The translations under genes and the position numbers were made by a program. A stretch of DNA of 64,000 nucleotides from CAVYTF01 sp963708205. GTDB lineage: Bacteria; Bacteroidota; Bacteroidia; Chitinophagales; Chitinophagaceae. The stretch covers positions 434,001 to 498,000 of the forward strand of contig OY970196.1 in NCBI GenBank assembly GCA_963708205.1. Direction: 5' to 3'. Under the pieces are notes generated by a model, which had not been told where the DNA came from, ran no database searches, and saw only the letters and a program-made list of their open reading frames with translations. Positions 18,589 to 26,500 of the stretch are shown here, one piece after another; position 1 is the first letter of the stretch; the number at the start of each line of letters is the position of its first letter.

Positions 18589-20514
18589 ATGCAAACTCTT
18601 TCCCAATCTCCTTTTATGCAGGCATTGGGTTATGCCATTGCCAATAGTTTATGGCAGGTTGCGTTGTTATGGATAATTGTTATTTTATGTAATGGCATCT
18701 TTAATTTTTCATCACAGGCAAAATATAAAGTTGCTTTATATGCCCAGTTTGCAGGCTTCATTTGGTTTTTAATAACACTTCAATTTTATTATATAGTTTG
18801 TTGCCAAAGAATTACTGAAGTGCAATCGCTGCAAGGGCTTGCAAGTGTATCCTCAGATAATTTTCAATTTAAAAATATTTATTCTTTCCTGGTTTATTGT
18901 TTTGCAAAGGCAGAACAGTTACTTCCATATTTATCATTTGCTTATGTATGTTTATTAATTTTTCTCACTGCGCGATTAATTAGAAATTACCAATATGCGC
19001 AACAAATTAAAACACAGAGTTTGCAAAAAACTGATGTGCAATGGAGATTATTTATAAAGAAAATAAAATCGTTGCTAAACATAAAAGCTGATGTAAAAAT
19101 TTATGCATCAAATCTCATAAAAAGTCCTCTTACGATTGGCTTTTTAAAACCAGTTATTTTAATACCGCTCGCAAGTATCAATAATCTTTCAACGGAACAA
19201 ATGGAAGCTGTTATTCTGCATGAATTGGCTCATATAAAACGTGCAGATTACCTGATAAACCTTTTTCAATGTGTGATTGAAACCGGCTTATTTTTCAATC
19301 CTTTTACCCAACTTTTAAGCAGCATAATAAAAAAAGAAAGAGAAAATAGTTGTGATGATTGGGTGCTTCAATTTCAGTACCAGCCGGAAATGTATGCTGA
19401 TGCTTTATTGCGCATCGCTTGCTTTCAAACCCAAGCTGTGATTGCAATGCAGGCTGCGAACTCAAAAGGCGATTTGCTTTTGCGTGTAAAAAGAATGATT
19501 GGCAGAAATGAAAAAACTTTCAATTACCGGCAACAATTAATTGCTTTATTGGTCATGACATTTATTCTAAGTTCTTTTGCCTGGTTTCAACCATCTGTGC
19601 AAAAAAATATATCCATTTCAAATTATGCGAAACAGATAAAACCAATAATAAAATCTGATGCTACTAAAGCAACCAATCCCTTGTTTGATCCAACATTTCT
19701 TTTGCCAAAGACAGAAAAAAAAGAATGGAACGAAATAATAAATAATGATGATAAAAAATTAAATGTTGCTGACAGCAAAAATAATTTTGCAAATAACATT
19801 GCTGATAACTTTAAAATAATAAATACAGAAGATGAACTGAATAAAATTTTCCGTGCATCAAAAGATAGTTTACAGCAATATATTTTATTAAACAACAAAA
19901 ATTTTTCGTACTCTAAATACATTGAAAACCTTATAGACACTGCATCTTTAGCAGCATCATTAAAAAACTCAGCAGAAGAAATAAAAAGCTTTGATGCTCA
20001 AGAAATCAAAAAAAATCTCTTAAAGGCACAGCAACAATTAGAACAAATTAAAAGTTTGAATTTAAAGAAAATACAAAATGATGTGTACACAAAGGCATTG
20101 ATAATAATGGATAAAGAAAATAATTTGGTTGCACCAAATGCTGCCTCTTTAAATGATCAAAACGAATTATTGCAAAAAAAGATAGAGTTAGAAAACTTTG
20201 AATTGCAAATAAAAAAAATGAAATTATCAAAACAAAAAATGGATTCGCTGAATGCGCCAGATGCATTTAATTATACTAATGATGGGGCAAATAATTGGTG
20301 TGTTAGTTATCCTGTTTATATAGAACAAGCAAACAATGATGCTGAAAAAAATTATGCTGTTGCAATCTCTGATAATCAAAAGGACTCTACGATTTCAAAT
20401 GATAAAAATGTGCAGATCCATTTCCAAAAATCAGTACACACTTCCTGCAATAATATAGAAATTCATAAATCAGAAGATGGTCAATCAATAAACATTATGA
20501 TTGAAATATTGTAG
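18589..20514 (+). CDS. M56 family metallopeptidase, BlaR1/MecR1-like sensor
   Basis: 641 aa. Four N-terminal hydrophobic segments, zinc-protease motif H211-E212-L-A-H215 (VILHELAHIKRADYL) and the downstream E-R-E-N-S-C-D-D, then a membrane helix near 315-335. The C-terminal ~300 residues are low-complexity, Lys/Asn/Glu-rich and coiled-coil-like, with no penicillin-binding sensor domain, so what it senses differs from BlaR1. Translationally linked to the repressor (stop and ATG one base apart). Confidence 0.9.
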   Translation: MQTLSQSPFMQALGYAIANSLWQVALLWIIVILCNGIFNFSSQAKYKVALYAQFAGFIWFLITLQFYYIVCCQRITEVQSLQGLASVSSDNFQFKNIYSFLVYCFAKAEQLLPYLSFAYVCLLIFLTARLIRNYQYAQQIKTQSLQKTDVQWRLFIKKIKSLLNIKADVKIYASNLIKSPLTIGFLKPVILIPLASINNLSTEQMEAVILHELAHIKRADYLINLFQCVIETGLFFNPFTQLLSSIIKKERENSCDDWVLQFQYQPEMYADALLRIACFQTQAVIAMQAANSKGDLLLRVKRMIGRNEKTFNYRQQLIALLVMTFILSSFAWFQPSVQKNISISNYAKQIKPIIKSDATKATNPLFDPTFLLPKTEKKEWNEIINNDDKKLNVADSKNNFANNIADNFKIINTEDELNKIFRASKDSLQQYILLNNKNFSYSKYIENLIDTASLAASLKNSAEEIKSFDAQEIKKNLLKAQQQLEQIKSLNLKKIQNDVYTKALIIMDKENNLVAPNAASLNDQNELLQKKIELENFELQIKKMKLSKQKMDSLNAPDAFNYTNDGANNWCVSYPVYIEQANNDAEKNYAVAISDNQKDSTISNDKNVQIHFQKSVHTSCNNIEIHKSEDGQSINIMIEIL

Positions 20515-20645
20515 AAGGTTTTTTACTTCATATTAAATTTACTCTACTAAAAAATTATTCGCAGCTATGTGCATTAATTTATTATGATTCTTTTTTAAAA
20601 AAAGTTTTATTTTATTAATTCATAAAGGTTACGGATTAAAAAAAT

Positions 20646-20671
20646 AAAGCGATAGTTTCTACTATTGCTTT
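20646..20671. terminator. Bidirectional terminator
   Basis: AAAGCGATAGT-TTCT-ACTATTGCTTT hairpin with T-rich tract on both sides, between the converging M56 gene and the histone-like gene. Confidence 0.8.
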
Positions 20672-20673
20672 TG

Positions 20674-21000
20674 TTATTTTCTAGAAGAAGCTTTTTTTGC
20701 TTTTTTGACAGCAACTTTTTTCATTACTTTTTTTAAAGGAAGCTTTGAAGATTTCTTGATTGCTTTTTTCGCAACTTTTTTAAGTGGTCTTTTAATTATT
20801 TTTTTTGGCGTCGCTTTTTTCTTATCAGTAAATTTCTGAATACTTGTTTTTACTGAAGTAATTGCATCGCCTGCTATTTCTACAATGTGATCTTTGCCTG
20901 CAACAATTTCATCTTTTATAAAAGATGCACCATCACCAATTTTTTCCATGATTGTTTTTTCCTGCACTGGATTTTTTGAAGAAGTTTTTTTGGTTGCCAT
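20674..21000 (-). CDS. Histone H1-like lysine-rich protein
   Basis: 108 aa. The first ~55 residues are ordinary (MEKIGDGASFIKDEIVAGKD), while the C-terminal half is about half Lys with Pro/Ala (KKATPKKIIKRPLKKVAKKA), as in bacterial H1-like nucleoid proteins. Likely a DNA-binding, cytoplasmic protein; poly-lysine tails make homology assignments uncertain. Confidence 0.7.
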   Translation of the reverse strand: MATKKTSSKNPVQEKTIMEKIGDGASFIKDEIVAGKDHIVEIAGDAITSVKTSIQKFTDKKKATPKKIIKRPLKKVAKKAIKKSSKLPLKKVMKKVAVKKAKKASSRK

Positions 21001-21154
21001 TTTATTTAATTTTTAGTTATCTAAAAATAACGCAGAAAAATAAATTTATCTAAAATTATTTTTAATCAAATTTTAAAAAGGCTTCGAATGGAAAACACGG
21101 ATCAAAACAAATAAACCGATAATTAGTGCCAAGATTATATTACACGATTTCCCC

Positions 21155-21162
21155 TATTTTTG
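21155..21162 (+). promoter_or_regulatory. Bacteroidota -7 box (TATTTTTG) upstream of hppA
   Basis: TATTTTTG matches TAnnTTTG exactly, 40 bases before the hppA ATG. I do not see a good -33 TTTG at the usual spacing, so this is tentative. Confidence 0.45.
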
Positions 21163-21201
21163 TCGTCCAATTTTTAAAAATTCAACCCGACAATTTCGCT
21201 T

Positions 21202-23427
21202 ATGGAAAATTCGCTTTTTTATGTTGCTCCCTTAATGGGCATTATTGGTTTACTATATACGTTCGTAAAATTTAATTGGGTTTCAAAGCAAGATGCAGGC
21301 AACGAAAGGATGAAAGAAATCAGCACCTATATTGCTGAAGGTGCGATGGCATTTTTAAAAGCCGAATGGAAGATACTTTCTTATTTTGTTGTCATTGTTG
21401 CCTTATTGCTTATTTACATGTCAACAACAAATCCGAATTCAAATTGGCTGATTGGAGTTGCGTTTATTATTGGTGCAGTTTGCAGTGCCACTGCGGGTTT
21501 CATAGGAATGAAAGTAGCGACTAAAGCTAATGTCCGCACGGCTCACGCGGCACGCACAAGTTTATCAAAAGCACTCAACGTTTCGTTTGGCGGCGGCTCG
21601 GTAATGGGTTTGGGTGTTGCGGGTTTGGCAGTGCTTGGTCTTGGAAGTTTATATCTTGTTTTCAAACATATTTTTGCACCTGACGCCGGCGCTAATTCTG
21701 CAGAAATGATTCGCACTATCGAAGTGTTGACGGGCTTTTCTTTAGGCGCAGAAAGCATTGCATTGTTTGCACGGGTTGGCGGCGGCATTTATACAAAAGC
21801 TGCAGATGTGGGTGCTGATTTAGTTGGTAAAGTTGAAGCAGGCATTCCGGAAGATGATCCGCGTAATCCTGCAACAATCGCAGACAATGTGGGTGATAAT
21901 GTGGGTGATGTTGCAGGCATGGGTGCAGATTTATTTGGCTCTTATGTAGCAACAGTTTTAGCAACAATGGTGTTAGGACAGGAAACAATTTCTACTGATA
22001 ATTATGGAGGCTTTGCTCCTATTCTTTTGCCCATGATCATTGCAGGTACAGGTATTTTATTTTCTATTATAGGAACTTTTTTTGTAAAGATCAGTGACAG
22101 CGCAGCGATCAGTACCCACAATGTTCAAAAGGCTTTAAACATGGGCAACTGGGGCTCAATTGTATTAACAGCAATTGCATGCGTTTTTATTGTTTATTAT
22201 ATTCTTCCCGATACAACAATGACATTGCGTGGAATTGAATTTACAAAATGGGGAGTGCTCGGCGCCATTGGCGTTGGTTTAGTTGTAGGCACATTAATGA
22301 GCCTTATTACAGAATATTATACTGCGATGGGCAAACGTCCGGTGTTGAGTATTATCAGGCAATCCGGAACAGGGCATGCAACAAATGTTATTGGCGGATT
22401 AGCTGTTGGAATGGAATCTACTTTATTACCGATACTTGTTTTAGCCGGTGGAATTTATGGTTCTTATGCATGCGCAGGTTTATATGGTGTTGCAATTGCA
22501 GCAGCAGGCATGATGGCTACAACAGCGATGCAGCTTGCGATTGACGCATTTGGTCCGATTGCTGATAATGCAGGCGGTATTGCAGAAATGAGTGAATTGC
22601 CAAAAGAAGTTCGTGAAAAAACTGACGTGCTTGACGCCGTCGGAAATACAACTGCAGCTTCAGGAAAAGGTTTTGCCATTGCTTCTGCAGCATTGACCGC
22701 ACTTGCTTTGTTCGCAGCATTTGTGGGCGTGGCCGGCATCTCAGGAATTGATATTTACAAAGCAGATGTGCTCGCTTCTTTATTTGTCGGCGGTATGATA
22801 CCATTTATTTTTTCATCACTTGCTATTCGTGCAGTTGGTGAAGCAGCAATGGCAATGGTGGAAGAAGTGCGGAGGCAATTCAGAACTATACCCGGAATTA
22901 TGGAAGGCACAGGCAAACCTGAATATGATAAATGTGTTGCTATTTCTACGGAAGCTTCTCTTAAAAAAATGGTGATGCCCGGTGCTATTGCTATTTTATC
23001 TCCACTTATTATTGGTTTTCTTTTGGGTCCTGAAGCGCTTGGCGGATTTCTTGCAGGCGCAACTGTATGCGGTGTGTTGATGGGAATGTTTCAAAACAAC
23101 GCAGGCGGTGCATGGGATAATGCAAAAAAATCTTTTGAGAAAGGAGTTGAAATAAATGGCCAGATGTATTACAAAAAATCTGAGCCACATAAAGCATCTG
23201 TTACAGGAGATACAGTGGGTGATCCTTTTAAAGACACTTCAGGACCTTCAATGAATATATTGATCAAGTTGATGTCAATCGTTTCTTTGGTTATTGCACC
23301 AACACTTGCCCAGGTTTTTCATACGAAAGACAATGCTTCATCTTCTGTAAATAAAATTGAAATTAAAACAATAGCATCGGCTCAAACACAGAGTGCATCT
23401 ACGTTTGTGATCGAAGCGAAAAAATAA
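21202..23427 (+). CDS. hppA: Membrane-bound proton/sodium-translocating pyrophosphatase
   Basis: 741 aa polytopic pump that uses pyrophosphate hydrolysis to export H+ or Na+. The signature DVGADLVGKVE followed by IPEDDPRNPATIADNVGDNV is intact, as is the C-terminal substrate region NNAGGAWDNAKK. In the segment VGNTTAASGKG the position after TT is Ala rather than Lys, the form of K+-dependent enzymes such as plant AVP1. Whether it pumps Na+ or H+ cannot be told by eye. Monocistronic with a terminator at 23446. Confidence 0.97.
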   Translation: MENSLFYVAPLMGIIGLLYTFVKFNWVSKQDAGNERMKEISTYIAEGAMAFLKAEWKILSYFVVIVALLLIYMSTTNPNSNWLIGVAFIIGAVCSATAGFIGMKVATKANVRTAHAARTSLSKALNVSFGGGSVMGLGVAGLAVLGLGSLYLVFKHIFAPDAGANSAEMIRTIEVLTGFSLGAESIALFARVGGGIYTKAADVGADLVGKVEAGIPEDDPRNPATIADNVGDNVGDVAGMGADLFGSYVATVLATMVLGQETISTDNYGGFAPILLPMIIAGTGILFSIIGTFFVKISDSAAISTHNVQKALNMGNWGSIVLTAIACVFIVYYILPDTTMTLRGIEFTKWGVLGAIGVGLVVGTLMSLITEYYTAMGKRPVLSIIRQSGTGHATNVIGGLAVGMESTLLPILVLAGGIYGSYACAGLYGVAIAAAGMMATTAMQLAIDAFGPIADNAGGIAEMSELPKEVREKTDVLDAVGNTTAASGKGFAIASAALTALALFAAFVGVAGISGIDIYKADVLASLFVGGMIPFIFSSLAIRAVGEAAMAMVEEVRRQFRTIPGIMEGTGKPEYDKCVAISTEASLKKMVMPGAIAILSPLIIGFLLGPEALGGFLAGATVCGVLMGMFQNNAGGAWDNAKKSFEKGVEINGQMYYKKSEPHKASVTGDTVGDPFKDTSGPSMNILIKLMSIVSLVIAPTLAQVFHTKDNASSSVNKIEIKTIASAQTQSASTFVIEAKK

Positions 23428-23445
23428 TTTGCTTATGTAAGAAAT

Positions 23446-23478
23446 AAATCTCTGTCATGCAAGTGACGGAGATTTTTT
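23446..23478 (+). terminator. Rho-independent terminator
   Basis: AAATCTCTGTCA-TGCAAG-TGACGGAGATTT followed by TTTTATTT, 19 bases after the hppA stop. Confidence 0.85.
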
Positions 23479-23544
23479 TATTTGAAGAAGAATTGAAATG
23501 ATATTTTTGATGTTAGAATTTATAAAAATGTTGAATATTGCTGA

Positions 23545-23619
23545 ATAGAATTACAAATTTTGAACGGTGCCAACCTGCCTGCGGCAGGCAGGGGCCACTG
23601 AAGTTTAATATTAGCAATG
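23545..23619 (+). repeat. Repeat R4 copy A (palindromic core) in the rpiA leader
   Basis: A ~74-bp sequence around the core CCTGCCTGCGGCAGGCAGG. It matches 29041-29116 (reverse complement) at about 70 of 74 positions. Both copies end ~32-36 bases ahead of a start codon and in the same orientation relative to that gene. Confidence 0.9.
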
Positions 23620-23655
23620 AAGTTTGGCTCAAAATAAATTTCATAAATATAAAAG

Positions 23656-24324
23656 ATGAATGCAAAAAAAATAGCCGGAGAAAAAGGAGTTGAATTAGTG
23701 CAAGACGGCGTGATCGTTGGGCTGGGCACGGGTTCTACGGCTTCTTGGGCAATAGAAAAAATTGGAGAACGTGTAAAAGATGGATTGAAAATAAAAGCGA
23801 TCGCAACATCAAAACGTTCTGAAGAACAAGCACTCCGATTGAACATTCCGATCATTGGCTTTGATGAAATTGATGTGATTGATATTACGATTGATGGCGC
23901 TGATGAAATGGATCATGACTTGAATTTGATCAAAGGTGGAGGTGGCGCTTTGCTTCGTGAAAAGATCGTTGCAACAAACAGTAAAAAAATGATCGTGGTT
24001 GCTGATGAAAGCAAGCTGGTAAAGCGTTTGGGGAAATTCGGGGTGCCGGTTGAAGTTGTTTGCTTTGGTTATGAAACTGTTTTGAAACGTTTGAAAAAAT
24101 TAGGTTGCGAAACAAAATTCCGCATGAATGAAAATGAATTTTATGTAACGGACAATGGCAATTATATCATTGATTGTTTTTTTGGGGAGATTGAAAATGT
24201 TGCTTCCATTCATGATAAGATAAATGCCATTGTTGGTGTTGTTGAGAATGGTTTGTTTGTAAACATTGCTTCGAAGGTTATCATTGCAAGAAGTGATGGA
24301 AGCATTGAAATTTTAGAAAAATAA
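23656..24324 (+). CDS. rpiA: Ribose-5-phosphate isomerase A
   Basis: 222 aa, the usual length. Interconverts ribose 5-phosphate and ribulose 5-phosphate in the pentose phosphate pathway. Motifs: GLGTGSTASWAIEKIG (phosphate-binding), TIDGADEMDHDLNLIKGGGG and ALLREKIVA, ending in SDGSIEILEK. Followed after four bases by the GH130-like gene, so the two are probably co-transcribed. Its leader carries repeat R4. Confidence 0.96.
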   Translation: MNAKKIAGEKGVELVQDGVIVGLGTGSTASWAIEKIGERVKDGLKIKAIATSKRSEEQALRLNIPIIGFDEIDVIDITIDGADEMDHDLNLIKGGGGALLREKIVATNSKKMIVVADESKLVKRLGKFGVPVEVVCFGYETVLKRLKKLGCETKFRMNENEFYVTDNGNYIIDCFFGEIENVASIHDKINAIVGVVENGLFVNIASKVIIARSDGSIEILEK

Positions 24325-24328
24325 TTTT

Positions 24329-25480
24329 ATGAAAATTTTGTTTGCCTGTTGCTTTATTATTTGTTTTTTATGCTTCGAAAATTGTAATTCAAATAATCAT
24401 GTTATAATTACGAATGTTATCGATTCTTCTGAAAACTGGGCTATGACTGACTTTAAGAAGGTTGACAGTATTAATCCGATCATGCAGCCAGGCAATAATT
24501 GTTTTATTGATCCAATCACTTCAAAGAAAATTTTTTGGGAAAAGAAAGATGTTTTTAATCCTGCTGTGGTTGTAAGAAATGATACCGTGTTTATGTTGTA
24601 CCGCGCGCAGGACAGTTTGGGTACATCTCGAATTGGGCTTGCGTGGAGTTTGGATGGTTTGCATTTTACAAAAAAAAATTCTCCTGTTTTATTTCCTGAT
24701 AATGATTCACTTAAAAAATATGAATATCCTGGAGGATGCGAAGATCCGCGCGTAGTGCAGGATTCAGCAGGAAGGTATTACATGAATTATACAGCTTATG
24801 ATGGAAAAGTTGCAAGACTATTTGTGGCAACATCAACTGATTTAGTTCAATGGAAAAAATATGGTTCGGCTTTTAATAATGCATTAAACAGAAAATATAA
24901 AATGCTTTGGTCAAAGTCGGGAGCTGTTGTTGCAAAGTATGATGAAGGAAAAATTGTTGCACAAAAAATAAACGGAAAATACTGGATGTATTGGGGCGAT
25001 CAAAATATTTGGTGTGCAACTTCTGATGATTTGATTCATTGGACACCAATTGAAATGAATGCAAATGAAAAACCTCCTGTTGCTTTGAAAGGACAAGCAT
25101 TGAATATGCCTGATCTGAAAATTGTTATTCCAACAAGAAACAAAAAATTTGATTGTGATTTGGTTGAATGCGGTCCGCCTGCAATGCTTACTGACAAAGG
25201 AATTTTGCTCATTTATAACAGCAGAAATATACCATCAATCGGCGATAGTTCTTTGCGGGAAGGAACCTATGCAGCTGGTCAGGCTTTAATGGATAAAAAT
25301 AATCCTCGGCAAATGATTGAACGTTTAAAAAATTATTTTTTCAAACCAGACAAGCCTTACGAATTTTCAGGACAGGTGAATAATGTTTGCTTTTTAGAAG
25401 GATTAATTGAATTTCATCACAAATGGTTTTTGTATTATGGCACTGCGGATTCCAAAATTGCTGTTGCCGTAAAAAATTAA
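24329..25480 (+). CDS. GH130-like glycosidase/phosphorylase family protein
   Basis: 383 aa. Five-bladed propeller pattern: FNPAVVVRNDTVFMLYRAQD, RIGLAWSLDGLHF, GGCEDPRVVQ, YYMNYTAYDG and a later GPPAML. These fit GH130 enzymes that act on beta-mannosides. A hydrophobic N-terminus (MKILFACCFIICFLCFENC) shows export, possibly as a lipoprotein although the lipobox is poor. It overlaps functionally with nothing nearby; the rpiA gene is four bases upstream. Confidence 0.82.
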   Translation: MKILFACCFIICFLCFENCNSNNHVIITNVIDSSENWAMTDFKKVDSINPIMQPGNNCFIDPITSKKIFWEKKDVFNPAVVVRNDTVFMLYRAQDSLGTSRIGLAWSLDGLHFTKKNSPVLFPDNDSLKKYEYPGGCEDPRVVQDSAGRYYMNYTAYDGKVARLFVATSTDLVQWKKYGSAFNNALNRKYKMLWSKSGAVVAKYDEGKIVAQKINGKYWMYWGDQNIWCATSDDLIHWTPIEMNANEKPPVALKGQALNMPDLKIVIPTRNKKFDCDLVECGPPAMLTDKGILLIYNSRNIPSIGDSSLREGTYAAGQALMDKNNPRQMIERLKNYFFKPDKPYEFSGQVNNVCFLEGLIEFHHKWFLYYGTADSKIAVAVKN

Positions 25481-25486
25481 ATAAAT

Positions 25487-25519
25487 AAAAAAAGTATGCA
25501 GTTCCTGCATACTTTTTTG
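25487..25519. terminator. Bidirectional terminator
   Basis: AAAAAAGTATGCAG-TTC-CTGCATACTTTTTT, a perfect 14-bp stem between the converging GH130-like and OmpA genes. Confidence 0.95.
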
Positions 25520-25537
25520 TTATAAGATGACTACTTT

Positions 25538-26344
25538 TTACTGACTGTTTTGGTCTAACAAATTATACAGCTCGTTTAATTTCGGCGATAAAATAATATC
25601 TGTTCTACGATTTTGCGCTCTGCCTTCTGGAGTACTGTTTGTTGCAACAGGATCATATTGACTATGACCTGAAGCCTCAACGCTCACTGGATTTACCTGG
25701 TAATCATTTACCAAAATTCTTACAATAGATGTTGCTCTTGCCACACTCAACTCCCAATTGTCTGCATACTTTCCGTGAATAGGAATGGAATCTGTATGCC
25801 CTTCAATATCAACACTGATATCAGGGTTTAAAGTAAGCACTGCAGCCAATTTGCTCAACGCATCTTTACCTTGTGGATTCACAACAGCACTGCCTGAAGG
25901 GAACAATAAATTTTCACTTAAACTCACATAAACCTTACCATTTTTTTGTGTCACACTCAAATCACTCGAGCTAAAACCAACAAGCGCATCTGTCATTTTT
26001 TTCTTCAAATTTTGGACAGCTTCCTTTTGTTGCTGCAATAAATTTTGCAATTGCATTAACCTTGTCTGTTGACTTGCAAGCTGCTGCTGGCTTGAGCTTA
26101 GCTGACTTTGCGTATTGTTTGTCTGGCTTGTAAGCAAAGCATTTTTTTTATTCAGCTCGTTAATTTGCTCTTGCAATTGCGCCACATTTGCCTGCAAGCT
26201 GCTCACCTGATTTGCGAGTGAAGCACTATCAGTTTGTGCATTCCGCAAAGCCATTTGAGACGCATTATATTCACGCGTTGGCACGCAACTATTAAGAGAT
26301 AAAATAAAACCTAAAATAAAAAAACCGTAAATAATCTTTTTCAT
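25538..26344 (-). CDS. OmpA family lipoprotein with coiled coil
   Basis: 268 aa. Lipoprotein signal with lipobox LNSC (residues ~17-20), a Gln/Leu-rich coiled coil at ~30-115, then the C-terminal OmpA peptidoglycan-binding domain (IEGHTDSIPI ... NWELSVARA ... EGRAQNRRTDI). Anchored in the outer membrane with the OmpA domain gripping peptidoglycan. A stretch of repeat R5 lies ahead of it. Confidence 0.92.
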   Translation of the reverse strand: MKKIIYGFFILGFILSLNSCVPTREYNASQMALRNAQTDSASLANQVSSLQANVAQLQEQINELNKKNALLTSQTNNTQSQLSSSQQQLASQQTRLMQLQNLLQQQKEAVQNLKKKMTDALVGFSSSDLSVTQKNGKVYVSLSENLLFPSGSAVVNPQGKDALSKLAAVLTLNPDISVDIEGHTDSIPIHGKYADNWELSVARATSIVRILVNDYQVNPVSVEASGHSQYDPVATNSTPEGRAQNRRTDIILSPKLNELYNLLDQNSQ

Positions 26345-26418
26345 ATTAAAATTGTTTTTATAGTAAGCGTAAAAAACATGCCAGAATATTTTTTAATACC
26401 GGCATTTGTTCTTCGTAG

Positions 26419-26460
26419 CATCATCGTTGCGTCGCAATCCTTTCGTCGTTCGTCTCATTA
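26419..26460 (-). repeat. Repeat R5 upstream of the OmpA gene
   Basis: ATCATCGTTGCGTCGCAATC then CTTTCGTCGTTCGTCTCATT resembles 31980-32020 (CATCCGTTGCGTCGCACTCT then TGTACGTTCGTCAGTCTATT). Both sit 50-75 bases upstream of a minus-strand start codon. Confidence 0.6.
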
Positions 26461-26500
26461 TGTAGCTGTGGTTTTCCATTATAAACCTTACTTATTTCAA

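Noticed and set aside
18207..20514. Beta-lactam resistance locus
   Set aside because: The BlaI/M56 pair is present but no beta-lactamase or penicillin-binding sensor domain is seen in the window.
22464..22804. Minus-strand frames within hppA
   Set aside because: Antisense shadows of a strongly conserved pump gene.
23656..25480. rpiA and GH130-like gene as one functional pathway
   Set aside because: They are four bases apart and likely co-transcribed, but no shared metabolic step is evident.
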